Source: Kibdelosporangium persicum
Lineage (GTDB): Bacteria; Actinomycetota; Actinomycetes; Mycobacteriales; Pseudonocardiaceae
Reading direction: 5' to 3'
Assembly: GCF_013280595.1 (NCBI RefSeq)
Contig: NZ_JAAATY010000034.1
Span: 1-64,000, forward strand
Length of the DNA stretch: 64,000 nt
The first letter of the stretch is position 1; each line of letters begins with the position of its first letter. The notes under the pieces are model-generated. The model was not told where the DNA came from. It saw only the letters and a program-made list of their open reading frames with translations, and searched no databases. Both the position numbers and the translations under genes were made by a program. Shown here in pieces: positions 43,049 through 51,037 of the stretch.

Positions 43049-44281
43049 CTACACCGAAACGGTGGTCAGCCGCGTGAACTCGTGCAGCAGGTCGAAACCG
43101 TCCCAGATGGCCGAGAACGTCAGCGCCGAGCCGAACGGCACGACACGGTCGATTCCCCGCCCTGCCAAGGCCTTCACCAGGCCGACCAGTTCGTCCCGGG
43201 AGAACCCGAACACGCTGAGCGTCTGGTCCTTGCGCTGGATCGCCGGCACCAGATCAGCCAGCCGGTCGACCGTCACCTGCGGGAAAGTGCCGGTCCCCAG
43301 CCATTCCCGCACCAGCGTCGTCGGTTCGGCAAGCTCCATGGTGGCCAGTGCGTTGCCGTCGAAACGGATCGACGTCGCCAGGCCGTCCGCCGCCGCGCCA
43401 TAGGTCGACACGCGCTTCTGCACGGCCATCGCGGGCTCGATGACCTCGCCGCGCGCCGCCAGCACCTCGGCCAGCAACTGACGGAACTCTTCCCGGCCGC
43501 GCGCGGCCGCATCCGAGTCGCCGACCCAGAACACCACGCGCGGTGACGAACACGCGGCCTGGTCGAACCAGTACGAGTCGTTGTAGAAGCCGACAACGGC
43601 TTCCTTGCGCGCCTCAGCCGAAGCCGCCTGCCAACCGTCCACAGAGATCACAGCGAAGGACGCACGGTCCGGGAACGTCAGATCACGCGCGTGCGGCGCC
43701 AGCGCCAGCTTGCGCACCTCGTTCACCGAACGGTCGCCGCCCCAGATCACGCGCAGGTCCGACGCGGCCGAGAAGGCTGCCGTGACGGCGTCGTCGCGGT
43801 CGTACGTGACCATCCGCTGCGTCTGCACCACGGCTGGGTGCGCGTCGGCCAGCGCCTCGTTCAGGGCGTCCACGACAGCCTCGGCGGCACCGGCCGAACG
43901 CGGCGAGATCCGCACGACGTTCCGGTTGCCCGCCAACGCCGACAGCGCCCACGAGTACACGAAGATCGTGTCCACATTGGCCGGTGGGATGTGGAACACC
44001 AGGCCACGCGGGAAGCGCAAAGTGGACGCGTCGCCGTCGCTCAGGCGCGCCAACGCCTTCGCGATCTCGGCCTTGCGCAGGAAGAACCCGAGCGACGCGA
44101 GCTCGGGGTAACGCCGGGCCACCGCGGGTGCCAGCAGCTTGCGCGCGAACGTGGTGAGGAAGCTGATGATCCGCTCGTCGCCGACCTTCAACGGACCGCC
44201 GTCCGGCTCGCCGGTCAGCTCGGCCAGCAGGGCGTCGGCCTCGATGTCCGCGCCCGCGGGGAAACGCTGCCGCAACTTCAC
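43049..44281 (-). CDS. LuxC-type acyl-CoA/fatty acyl reductase
   Basis: A 410-residue protein of the LuxC aldehyde-dehydrogenase-like family. LuxC reduces an acyl thioester or acyl-enzyme to an aldehyde using NADPH. FHIPPANVDTIFVYSWALSA, AGNRNVVRISPRSAGAAEAV, WGGDRSVNEVRKLALAPHAR and FDQAACSSPRVVFW with the catalytic Cys244 are visible. It is last of a six-gene coupled set: its GTG start overlaps the LuxE-like stop (GTGA). No luciferase genes accompany it, so the product is probably a long-chain aldehyde, or a transfer intermediate, for lipid or glycan modification. Confidence 0.85.
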   Translation of the reverse strand: MKLRQRFPAGADIEADALLAELTGEPDGGPLKVGDERIISFLTTFARKLLAPAVARRYPELASLGFFLRKAEIAKALARLSDGDASTLRFPRGLVFHIPPANVDTIFVYSWALSALAGNRNVVRISPRSAGAAEAVVDALNEALADAHPAVVQTQRMVTYDRDDAVTAAFSAASDLRVIWGGDRSVNEVRKLALAPHARDLTFPDRASFAVISVDGWQAASAEARKEAVVGFYNDSYWFDQAACSSPRVVFWVGDSDAAARGREEFRQLLAEVLAARGEVIEPAMAVQKRVSTYGAAADGLATSIRFDGNALATMELAEPTTLVREWLGTGTFPQVTVDRLADLVPAIQRKDQTLSVFGFSRDELVGLVKALAGRGIDRVVPFGSALTFSAIWDGFDLLHEFTRLTTVSV

Positions 44282-45336
44282 GCTGCCTGACCTCCCGAGA
44301 AGGTGTCCGAGCAACCCCGTGCCTCGGCGCGGGGCAGCCGCCCCAGCACCGAGAACCGCTTGCCCGGCCAGTCGCCGTCGTCGATGCCGTGCAGCACACC
44401 GAGATCCTCGGTCAGCAGGACGTGCCCCGGGTAGGAGCGAGGCAACGTGCTGATCACCTCGATCACGCCGGGCTCGCCGATCGGCTGCTCTTCCCACGTC
44501 TCCGGGTTGCGGATCACCACATCGGCGAAATCGGGGCAGTACAACGAGTTCCCGGACGGTCCCTCCAGGAAGACGGTGCCGATCTGCTCGATCATGCCGT
44601 AGTAGTTGTGAATCCGGGTCAGCCCGGTGTCCTCGGCGAACCGGCGGCGGAACTCGGTGTTGTCGACCGCGCGGTCGATCAGCTTCTTCCAGCCGCCGGA
44701 GTGGATCAGAATCCCGTTGGACAGGTCCAGGTTGTGTTCCTTGGCGACCTCGTAGAGGTACAGCCAGACCATGAAGGTGAAGCCGAAGATCAGGAACGGC
44801 TCGTTGCCGTGCTTGGCCAGGAAGCCCTTGACCGCCTCGACGTCCGGCTGGTCGTTCTCGTCCAGCGCGTAGACGTGGTTGCGGCCGAACGTCGCCATGC
44901 CCAGCACACCCGCGCCGCGGGCGGAGAAGGACCGGCGATTCTTGATGATCGAGACCGTGTCGACCATCAGCATCGGCAGCCGCTTGCCGCCCAGCACGGT
45001 CTGCAACGTGGCGCCGAGCTGCCTGGTCTGCGCGCCCGCCGCTTCCTTGTCCAGGTAGATCCGGGAGGCACCCGACCCGGTCGTGCCCGAGGACGTGAGG
45101 ACCTTGAAGACCTCGTCGTCCGGCACGCTCTTCAGGTCGTGGTTCTTGAACATCCGCACCGGCAGCCACGGCAGGTCCGCGATGGCGCCGAACTGACGGC
45201 CGCGCTCGATGCCGAGCGCGCCGAGGATCCGCTCGTACGGCTCGCAGTGGGCACGGTGGTGCTCGGTCAATTCGGTCAGCTGTGGCAGCAGAGTGGCTTC
45301 ACGCTGGGCTTGGCTGAGCTCGAACAGGGCGGTCAT
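44278..45336 (-). CDS. LuxE-type acyl-protein synthetase
   Basis: A 352-residue LuxE-family enzyme. LuxE activates a fatty acid with ATP, carries it on a cysteine and passes it to LuxC. It begins MTALFELSQAQREATLLPQL, has LPWLPVRMFKNHDLKS, an ATP loop LTSSGTTGSGASRIYLD, FGFTFMVWLYLYEVA, LIHSGGWKKL, HNYYGMIEQIGTVFLEG and a C-terminal end RGCSDTFSG. Cys342, eleven residues from the end, sits where LuxE proteins carry their acyl cysteine. Overlaps of four bases on both sides couple it to the ligase and the LuxC-like gene. Confidence 0.85.
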   Translation of the reverse strand: MTALFELSQAQREATLLPQLTELTEHHRAHCEPYERILGALGIERGRQFGAIADLPWLPVRMFKNHDLKSVPDDEVFKVLTSSGTTGSGASRIYLDKEAAGAQTRQLGATLQTVLGGKRLPMLMVDTVSIIKNRRSFSARGAGVLGMATFGRNHVYALDENDQPDVEAVKGFLAKHGNEPFLIFGFTFMVWLYLYEVAKEHNLDLSNGILIHSGGWKKLIDRAVDNTEFRRRFAEDTGLTRIHNYYGMIEQIGTVFLEGPSGNSLYCPDFADVVIRNPETWEEQPIGEPGVIEVISTLPRSYPGHVLLTEDLGVLHGIDDGDWPGKRFSVLGRLPRAEARGCSDTFSGGQAA

Positions 45337-46718
45337 ACCCGGGCCTCCAGGGACCGATAGTCGATCTTGCCGCTGGGCAGCAGGGGGAAGTCGCCGGCCT
45401 GCCGTACGTCGAAGCCGGTGACATGCAGGTGCAGCCGCTCGGACAGCGTCCTGGCCGCGGCCTTGCAGGCCTCGGCGTCGGCGTCCTGCAGCCAGACGAC
45501 CACCTTGTCGCCCGCGGGTACCGCGGCGGCCGGGCCGTATCCCTTCACGACCTGTTCAAGGTCGTCCAGGTTGACCCTATTCCCGAACACCTTGCCGATC
45601 CGCTTCAACCGGCCGGTGATGTAGAGGTACCCGTCCTCGTCGAGGTGCCCGAGGTCGCCGGTGACCAGCACGCCACCGACCTCGTCGCCGCCCGCCAGTT
45701 CGGCCTCGTTCTCGGCGTAGCCCATCATCACGTTCGGGCCGCGGTAGACGACTTCACCGTCCACACCGGGCGTCGTGATCTCGGAGCCGTCCTCGGCCCG
45801 GATGCTGAACGATCCGCCGGGGAGCGCGGGCCCGGCCGAGCCGAGCTTGTCCGCGAGCCGCTCCGCGGGCACTGTGGACATCCGCGGCGCGGCCTCGGTC
45901 TGGCCGTACATCACGAACATCCGCCCGCCGACGGCCCGCATCTTGTCGTTGAACTCGGTGACCAGCTCGACCCGCAGCTTTCCGCCCGCCTGCGTCAACG
46001 TGCGCAGGCTCGGGTACTTCGCCGGGTCGAACCGCAGGCGCCGCAACATCTCGTAGTGGTACGGCACGCCGGGCAACGACGTGACCCGGTACGTCTCCAC
46101 GGTCGTCCAGAAAGGACGCGCCATGACGCCGTTGGCCTCCACCACGACGGTCGCGCCGCGCAGCAGGTGGCTGTTCAGCACGGAGAGCCCGTAGCTGTAG
46201 TGCAACGGCAGGTTGGTCGCGGTGACCTCGTCCGCGTCGATCCCGAGCACCCGGGCGATCGACTCGGCGTTGTGCAGGACCGCCGAACGGCTCAACCGCA
46301 CCAGTTTCGGGTTGCCCGTGGAGCCGCTCGTCGGCAGCAACACCGCCAGGTCCGGATGCGGTTTCACGCCTTCCGGGGAGATCCGCTCCCAGGAGGTGCC
46401 CGTCAGGCGATACCCCTCAGGGGCATCCCCTTCCGCGCCGAGCACAGCGGCCGGACGGAACCGGGCGACGAGCCCGGCCAGCACGTCCGCGTCCAGCGCG
46501 GGGTCGATCATCGCGATCGCCCGGCCGGACTCGAAAGCGCCGAGGTAGCGCAGCACGCTCGGGACGTCCTGGGACATCCGGGCGAACAGCACGCCGTCCG
46601 GCAGCGCGGACAACTCGTCCGCGGCCGCCGTCACCCGCGCGGACAGTTCGGCGCCGGCGAGCACCGAACCGTCCAGCGCGTCGATCAGCCGCGCCTGGGA
46701 GTGGACCAGCGAGTTCAC
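45333..46718 (-). CDS. AMP-dependent acyl ligase (fatty-acyl-AMP or acyl-ACP ligase type)
   Basis: A 461-residue ANL-superfamily enzyme, shorter than typical acyl-CoA synthetases because the N-terminal region is compact. The ATP loop VLLPTSGSTGNPKLVRLSRS, the MFVMYGQTEAAPRM motif, LVTGDLGHLDEDGYLYITGR and the C-terminal lysine LLPSGKIDYRSL are all present. With an ACP two genes upstream it may load fatty acids onto that ACP, or form acyl-AMP for the LuxE/LuxC pair. Substrate is unknown. It overlaps its neighbours at both ends by four bases. Confidence 0.85.
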   Translation of the reverse strand: MNSLVHSQARLIDALDGSVLAGAELSARVTAAADELSALPDGVLFARMSQDVPSVLRYLGAFESGRAIAMIDPALDADVLAGLVARFRPAAVLGAEGDAPEGYRLTGTSWERISPEGVKPHPDLAVLLPTSGSTGNPKLVRLSRSAVLHNAESIARVLGIDADEVTATNLPLHYSYGLSVLNSHLLRGATVVVEANGVMARPFWTTVETYRVTSLPGVPYHYEMLRRLRFDPAKYPSLRTLTQAGGKLRVELVTEFNDKMRAVGGRMFVMYGQTEAAPRMSTVPAERLADKLGSAGPALPGGSFSIRAEDGSEITTPGVDGEVVYRGPNVMMGYAENEAELAGGDEVGGVLVTGDLGHLDEDGYLYITGRLKRIGKVFGNRVNLDDLEQVVKGYGPAAAVPAGDKVVVWLQDADAEACKAAARTLSERLHLHVTGFDVRQAGDFPLLPSGKIDYRSLEARV

Positions 46719-47452
46719 AGCACGAGCCCGCCGTCGACACCGAGCACCTGCCCGGTGATGAAGGACGCCTCGTCGCTGACCAGGAACCGGATCACCGCGG
46801 CGACCTCCTCCGGGCGGCCGAGCCGGCCGAGCGGGGTCTGCTTGGCCCGGTCGGCCAGGACCTCCTCGCTCAGCTCGGCGGTCAGCTGGGTCTCGATCAC
46901 GCCGGGCGCGACCGCGTTCACCCTGATCCCGTGCCTGCCGAGTTCCTTGGCCGCGGACTTGGCGATGCTGCTCACCGCCGCCTTCGACGCCGCGTACACG
47001 GTCTGACCCGCGCTGCCCTGCTCACCGGCGATCGAGGCGAGCACCACGATCGAGCCCGTGCGCTTGCGCATCATCACGCGCGCCGCGGCCTGGACGGAGT
47101 GCAGCGTGCCGGCCACGTTGACGCCCAGGGTGCGGTCGACGGCCTCAGCCTTGACCATGCCGAGCAGGCCGCCCTCCATGATCCCCGCGTTGGCGACCAT
47201 GATGTCCAGCCTGCCGTGCTCCTTGGCCACCGAACGGACCAGCGAACCCACGGCGTCGGCGTCGGCGACGTCCAGCCCCAGCCCGGTACCGCCGAACTCC
47301 TCGGCGACCTGCTTGGCGACGGCCTCGTCCCGGCCTGTGAGCACCACGGTGGCCCCGGCCTGCGCCAGCACCTTGGCGGTGGCCAGGCCGATCCCCCTGG
47401 TCCCGCCCGTGACCAGGGCAACCCGTTGCGCGAGCGGCGTGCCGGTGGTCAA
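46715..47452 (-). CDS. FabG-like 3-oxoacyl-ACP reductase / short-chain dehydrogenase
   Basis: A 245-residue classical SDR: VALVTGGTRGIGLATAKVLA, GLDVADADAVGSLV, MVANAGIMEGG, IVVLASIAGEQGSAGQTVYA with Tyr and Lys in VYAASKAAV, VNAVAPGVIETQLT, and the FabG-style ending SFITGQVLGVDGGLVL. It may reduce an ACP-bound 3-oxoacyl chain, giving the 3-hydroxyacyl form that LpxA enzymes prefer. The start is a TTG at 47452, two bases after the ACP stop. It is coupled to the ligase gene downstream by a four-base overlap. Confidence 0.87.
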   Translation of the reverse strand: MTTGTPLAQRVALVTGGTRGIGLATAKVLAQAGATVVLTGRDEAVAKQVAEEFGGTGLGLDVADADAVGSLVRSVAKEHGRLDIMVANAGIMEGGLLGMVKAEAVDRTLGVNVAGTLHSVQAAARVMMRKRTGSIVVLASIAGEQGSAGQTVYAASKAAVSSIAKSAAKELGRHGIRVNAVAPGVIETQLTAELSEEVLADRAKQTPLGRLGRPEEVAAVIRFLVSDEASFITGQVLGVDGGLVL

Positions 47453-47454
47453 AA

Positions 47455-47691
47455 CTACTTCGCCCCCATGTCGTTGAGCATGTCGGCGGCGACCTTGAAG
47501 CTGCTCATGTCGATCACCTGGTCGGTGTCGAACTGCACGTCGAACTCGTCCTCGATGGCCGCGACGAGCGCCATGTGCCCGACCGAGTCCCACTCCTCGA
47601 TGTCGCGGTACTTGAGGTTCTCGACGTCGAAGTCGGCGTCGAGCTGCATCGTCTCGATGAAGACGGTGCGCAGCCGGTCGTTGAGTGACAT
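47455..47691 (-). CDS. dedicated acyl carrier protein
   Basis: A 78-residue acidic four-helix carrier protein: MSLNDRLRTVFIETMQLDAD, then EEWDSVGHMALVAAIEDEF with Ser36 as the phosphopantetheine site (DSVGHM in place of DSLD), and a C-terminal helix SSFKVAADMLNDM. AGGAG precedes the ATG by four bases. It lies between the LpxA-like gene (8-base gap) and the reductase, so it is probably the acyl donor for both. It differs from fatty-acid-synthase ACPs and is therefore likely to be pathway-specific. Confidence 0.9.
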   Translation of the reverse strand: MSLNDRLRTVFIETMQLDADFDVENLKYRDIEEWDSVGHMALVAAIEDEFDVQFDTDQVIDMSSFKVAADMLNDMGAK

Positions 47692-47699
47692 GACTCTCC

Positions 47700-48398
47700 T
47701 TAGTCCTGGGGTGTCCGGCCGGCCCATGCCTTGAGCAGGGCCGCCACCTCGTCCGGCAGACCGGCGGGCACGTCGTCGTCCTTGCCGGTGAGGAAACCTT
47801 GCAGTGCCGCGATGGCCTCTTCGTCACATCCCCTGCGCTGCAGGCCCACCACGTTGATGCCCGAGGTGCGGGCCGGGTTGCCCAGGGTGATGGTGAACGC
47901 GCCCACCTCCTTGCGGACCACCGAGCCCATCCCGACCATCGCGCCGGGGCCGATCGTGGTGCGCTGGTGCACGACGGTGCCGAGGCCCAGGTTGGACCCC
48001 GCCCAGACGTGGCAGTGCCCGGCGACCTGCACGGCGCTGGTGAGGATCACACCGTCGTCGATCGTGCAGTCGTGGGCGACGTGCGCGCGGCCCATCACGT
48101 AGCAGTCGTCACCGAGCTTGGTCGGCTCGTGCACGCCCTGGTTCACGGTGACGAACTCACGGATCTTGTTGCCGTTGCCGATCACCACACCGGGGCCTTC
48201 GGCTTCGCCCTCCCAGCCGACCGGGTGCGGGCCGCGCAGGTACTCGGCGGGACCGCCGATGCTCACGTGCGGGCCGATCCAGTTGCCGTCGCCGATCCTG
48301 GCCGGGCCGACGATGACCGTGTACGGGCCGATGACGTTGTCGTCGCCGAGCTCTACGCCCGCACCGATGATCGCCGTGGAATGGATTCGGTTCGCCAC
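47700..48398 (-). CDS. LpxA-like acyl-ACP: (amino)sugar acyltransferase, left-handed beta-helix
   Basis: A 232-residue hexapeptide-repeat protein with LpxA-specific features. It begins MANRIHSTAIIGAGVELGDD and shows KIREFVTVNQGV, AHVAHDCTIDDGVILTSAVQ, VAGHCHVWAGSNLGLGTVVH and the C-terminal block SGINVVGLQRRGCDEEAIAA, equivalent to GVNIEGLKRRG of E. coli LpxA. The catalytic-site histidines corresponding to E. coli His122, His125, His144 and His160 are kept (His106, His109, and those in VAGHC and VVHQ). LpxA transfers 3-hydroxyacyl chains from ACP to UDP-GlcNAc in lipid A synthesis, which actinobacteria lack. It heads the operon with its own ACP. Confidence 0.88.
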   Translation of the reverse strand: MANRIHSTAIIGAGVELGDDNVIGPYTVIVGPARIGDGNWIGPHVSIGGPAEYLRGPHPVGWEGEAEGPGVVIGNGNKIREFVTVNQGVHEPTKLGDDCYVMGRAHVAHDCTIDDGVILTSAVQVAGHCHVWAGSNLGLGTVVHQRTTIGPGAMVGMGSVVRKEVGAFTITLGNPARTSGINVVGLQRRGCDEEAIAALQGFLTGKDDDVPAGLPDEVAALLKAWAGRTPQD

Positions 48399-48590
48399 TG
48401 GATGTCAGTCCTGCCCCGGGTATTGGTCGTCACGCACGTTCCCGCCGCGCAACCCCAGAACGCGTCCGTGGCGCGGCGAAGGCAACGTGTGGACCCGCGC
48501 GCTGGAGGCGGGACCGGAAAGTCACTGTACCGGACGCCGCGGCGCGGCCTGGATCACTCCTGGACCGGCCATTGTGCCTGGCAGACACGC

Positions 48591-48624
48591 CGGGACCCCG
48601 GCTGCCAGGGCCGCCGGGGTCCCG
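48591..48624 (-). terminator. hairpin terminator after the flippase-like gene
   Basis: CGGGACCCCGGC (48591-48602) pairs perfectly with GCCGGGGTCCCG (48613-48624) over 12 bp around a 10-base loop, seven bases past the flippase stop. It insulates that gene from the LpxA-like operon, whose promoter must lie in 48399-48590. Confidence 0.75.
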
Positions 48625-48630
48625 GGTGGC

Positions 48631-49626
48631 TCAGGACTCGGCCGCGACCTCGGCGGGCTGCCTCTTGAGCTTCGGCAGCACCCAGCCGATGCCTGCCGAC
48701 AGCACCTCGCCGACGATGAACATCAGACGGGAGACCAGCGCGAACGCCAGCGCCTGCGAAGCGGGCAGCGTGCTGGCCAGTACGCCGACCAGGATGGCGT
48801 CCCGGACACCCGCGCCGGACGGCAGGATGAACACGAAGATGCCGCCGAGCAGGCCGACCGAGATGGCGCCGATGGTCAGCAGCCAGTCGCGGAAGGTGGG
48901 CGAACCGGCCGATTCGGCCAGCACCCACAGATGCGTGCCATAACAGACATACGAGGCAACCTGGACACCCAGCAGCTTGCCGATGACGCTGTAGCGCAGC
49001 TCGTGGTCCAGCGGCGCCTTACGCAGCAGCTTCAGCACCAGTGAGGTGCCCCACGTCAGCACCTTGGGGTGCAGCGCGATGACGCCGATCGGCAAAAGGG
49101 CGAACAGCCATACGGCATTCGGCGCGTGGTCGAGGACGCTCGGCAGCGACAGCAGGCCCAGCAGCGACATCGCCACGACCGAGACACCCAGCGAGATCAG
49201 CGTGCCCACGAAGATCCGGGCACGCGGCACACCGGCCTTGCGGCCCAGCTCCATCTGCAGCAGGTACGCCCACACCGAGCCGGGGACGTACTTGCCCAGC
49301 GAACCGACCAGGTAGAACTGCGAGCCGCGCAGGAAGCCGATCGGCTTGCCCAGGTCGTCGACCATGATCTGCCACGCGTACGCGCCCAGGAAGATGCCGG
49401 CGAGCACGAACAGCTCGCTGATCAGCACCGCGCTCCACGACAGCGTCTTGAGCGTGGCCCAGACCTCGTTCCAGCTCTTGGCGACCTGCCAACCGGCGAA
49501 GCCGATCACCACGACGACGAGGACACGCCGCGCCCACGCGATGAAGATCTGCTTCGTGGTCTTGGCAGGCGGGGTCACCGGAGCTTCCTCGTCCTGTTTC
49601 TTGGCATCGTCCTCGATGCTCGTCAT
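48631..49626 (-). CDS. lysylphosphatidylglycerol synthase-type transmembrane (flippase-like) protein
   Basis: A 331-residue membrane protein of the UPF0104/LPG_synthase_TM family with about eight helices, without the catalytic aminoacyl-transferase half of MprF. It has an acidic cytosolic head (KKQDEEAPVTPPAKTTKQIF), IFLGAYAWQIMVDDLGKPIG, FYLVGSLGKYVPGSVWAYLL, GIFVFILPSGAGVRDAILVG and ALAFALVSRLMFIVGEVLSA. GKYVPG and PSGAGVRE-like segments are signatures of MprF flippase domains. It is a good candidate to move a lipid-linked product of this region. ATG 49626. It is divergent from the aminotransferase gene. Confidence 0.85.
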   Translation of the reverse strand: MTSIEDDAKKQDEEAPVTPPAKTTKQIFIAWARRVLVVVVIGFAGWQVAKSWNEVWATLKTLSWSAVLISELFVLAGIFLGAYAWQIMVDDLGKPIGFLRGSQFYLVGSLGKYVPGSVWAYLLQMELGRKAGVPRARIFVGTLISLGVSVVAMSLLGLLSLPSVLDHAPNAVWLFALLPIGVIALHPKVLTWGTSLVLKLLRKAPLDHELRYSVIGKLLGVQVASYVCYGTHLWVLAESAGSPTFRDWLLTIGAISVGLLGGIFVFILPSGAGVRDAILVGVLASTLPASQALAFALVSRLMFIVGEVLSAGIGWVLPKLKRQPAEVAAES

Positions 49627-49933
49627 ATGGTCTCCGTGCTGGGTTGGCGCCTTGCTCGACGACGGCGTTGGGCCTGGAAACGCGCCTGTGTGGACTTGGT
49701 AGAGGACGCTCGCACGGCCGGAAAGGTTGACTGATGACCGTCGGGCATCGGCTAGGCGGCTCAAGGGTACAGGCGGGCTTCGAACCGCCCCGCAACGCCA
49801 CCGGGTCGATCATCGCCCCCACCGGCTGATCCCGCAAAAGGATCTTGCCCCGTGGACGGGTAGCCTGCCCACGAAGTCCGCTCAGGCACGTCCACCAGAC
49901 CGGGGACGACCAGCCTCAATCGGAAGATGGAGA
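49627..49933. other. divergent promoter region
   Basis: About 300 bases between the divergent flippase-like and DegT-like genes, with no supported gene. A TTGACT hexamer at 49727-49732 could be a -35 element for the plus-strand operon, but no well-spaced -10 is evident, so the promoter is not assigned. Confidence 0.4.
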
Positions 49934-51037
49934 ATGATCCCTATCACCGTGGTCGACGTCGCCGACGCCGAGCCATACGTACTGGAAGTCCTTCGCTCCG
50001 GCGTCATCGCGCAAGGCCCGATGGTCAAGCGTTTCGAGGACGCGTTCGCAGAGGTCGCGGGCGTCGAGCACGCGGTCGGCGTGAACAGTGGCACGACCGC
50101 GCTGGTCGCATCCATCGAGGTACTGGACCTGCAGCCGGGTGACGAGGTGATCACCTCACCGTTCACCTTCGTCGCGACGCTGAACGCGATCCTGGAGGCC
50201 GGCGCCTCGGTGCGGTTCGCCGACATCCGCGACGACGACTTCGCCATCGACCCGGACGCCGTGGCCGCCGCGCTGAGCCCGCGTACCAAGGTCCTGATGC
50301 CGGTGCACCTGTACGGCCAGATGGCCGACATGACCAGGCTCATGCCGTTGGCCGCCGAGCACGGCCTGGCTGTGGTGGAGGACTCCGCCCAGGCCGTCGG
50401 CGCGACGCTGGACGGCAAGCCGGCCGGTAGCTACGGCCTCGGCTGCTTCTCGCTGTACGCGACGAAGAACATCACCACCGCCGAGGGCGGCGTGATCACC
50501 ACGAACGACGCCGCGCTGGCCGACCGTCTGCGCGTGCTGCGTAACCAGGGCATGCGCGCCCGCTACCAGTACGAGATGGCCGGCCACAACTACCGGCTGA
50601 CCGACCTGCACGCTGCCGTCGGCATCCCGCAGCTGGAGAAGCTGCCGCGGATCACCGAGGCACGCCAGCGCAACGCCGAGGCGCTGTCCAAGGGCCTGGC
50701 CGGGCTGCCAGGGCTGGAGCTGCCCGCCGTCCTTCCTGGACGTACCCACGTGTGGCACCAGTACACGGTGCGGATCACCGAGGACGCGCCGATCAGCCGC
50801 GAGGAGTTCTCCGCGAAGCTGACGGAGAAGGGCGTGGGCAACGGGATCTACTACCCGAAGGTCGTGTTCGACTACGACTGCTACCGGGACAACCCGAAGA
50901 TCACGGCGGCGCTCGAGGACGTGCCGGTCGCCACCCGCGTCGCGCGGGAAGTCCTGTCGCTGCCGGTGCACCCGAAGCTCACCGACTCCGATGTGGACAC
51001 CATCGTCGAGACGATCAGGGAGGTGCTGGGCGCATGA
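49934..51037 (+). CDS. DegT/DnrJ/EryC1-family sugar aminotransferase
   Basis: A 367-residue PLP sugar aminotransferase. It begins MIPITVVDVADAEPYVLEVL and shows VNSGTTALVASIEVLDLQPG, SPFTFVATLNAILEAGA, MPVHLYGQMADM, VVEDSAQAVGATLDGKPAGS, CFSLYATKNITTAEGGVITT with the PLP lysine, and YQYEMAGHNYRLTDLHAAVG. It transfers an amino group, usually from glutamate, to a keto-sugar nucleotide. Its stop overlaps the start of the Gfo/Idh/MocA dehydrogenase gene, the same two-enzyme pairing as WbpE/WbpB and GnnB/GnnA, which make 3-amino sugars. GGAAG lies seven bases before the ATG. Confidence 0.92.
   Translation: MIPITVVDVADAEPYVLEVLRSGVIAQGPMVKRFEDAFAEVAGVEHAVGVNSGTTALVASIEVLDLQPGDEVITSPFTFVATLNAILEAGASVRFADIRDDDFAIDPDAVAAALSPRTKVLMPVHLYGQMADMTRLMPLAAEHGLAVVEDSAQAVGATLDGKPAGSYGLGCFSLYATKNITTAEGGVITTNDAALADRLRVLRNQGMRARYQYEMAGHNYRLTDLHAAVGIPQLEKLPRITEARQRNAEALSKGLAGLPGLELPAVLPGRTHVWHQYTVRITEDAPISREEFSAKLTEKGVGNGIYYPKVVFDYDCYRDNPKITAALEDVPVATRVAREVLSLPVHPKLTDSDVDTIVETIREVLGA

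Noticed and set aside
43049-45336. Bioluminescence operon
   Set aside because: LuxC- and LuxE-like genes are present, but no luciferase (luxAB) or LuxD-like thioesterase. The LLM-class protein at 41245-42114 is F420-type and not linked to the operon.
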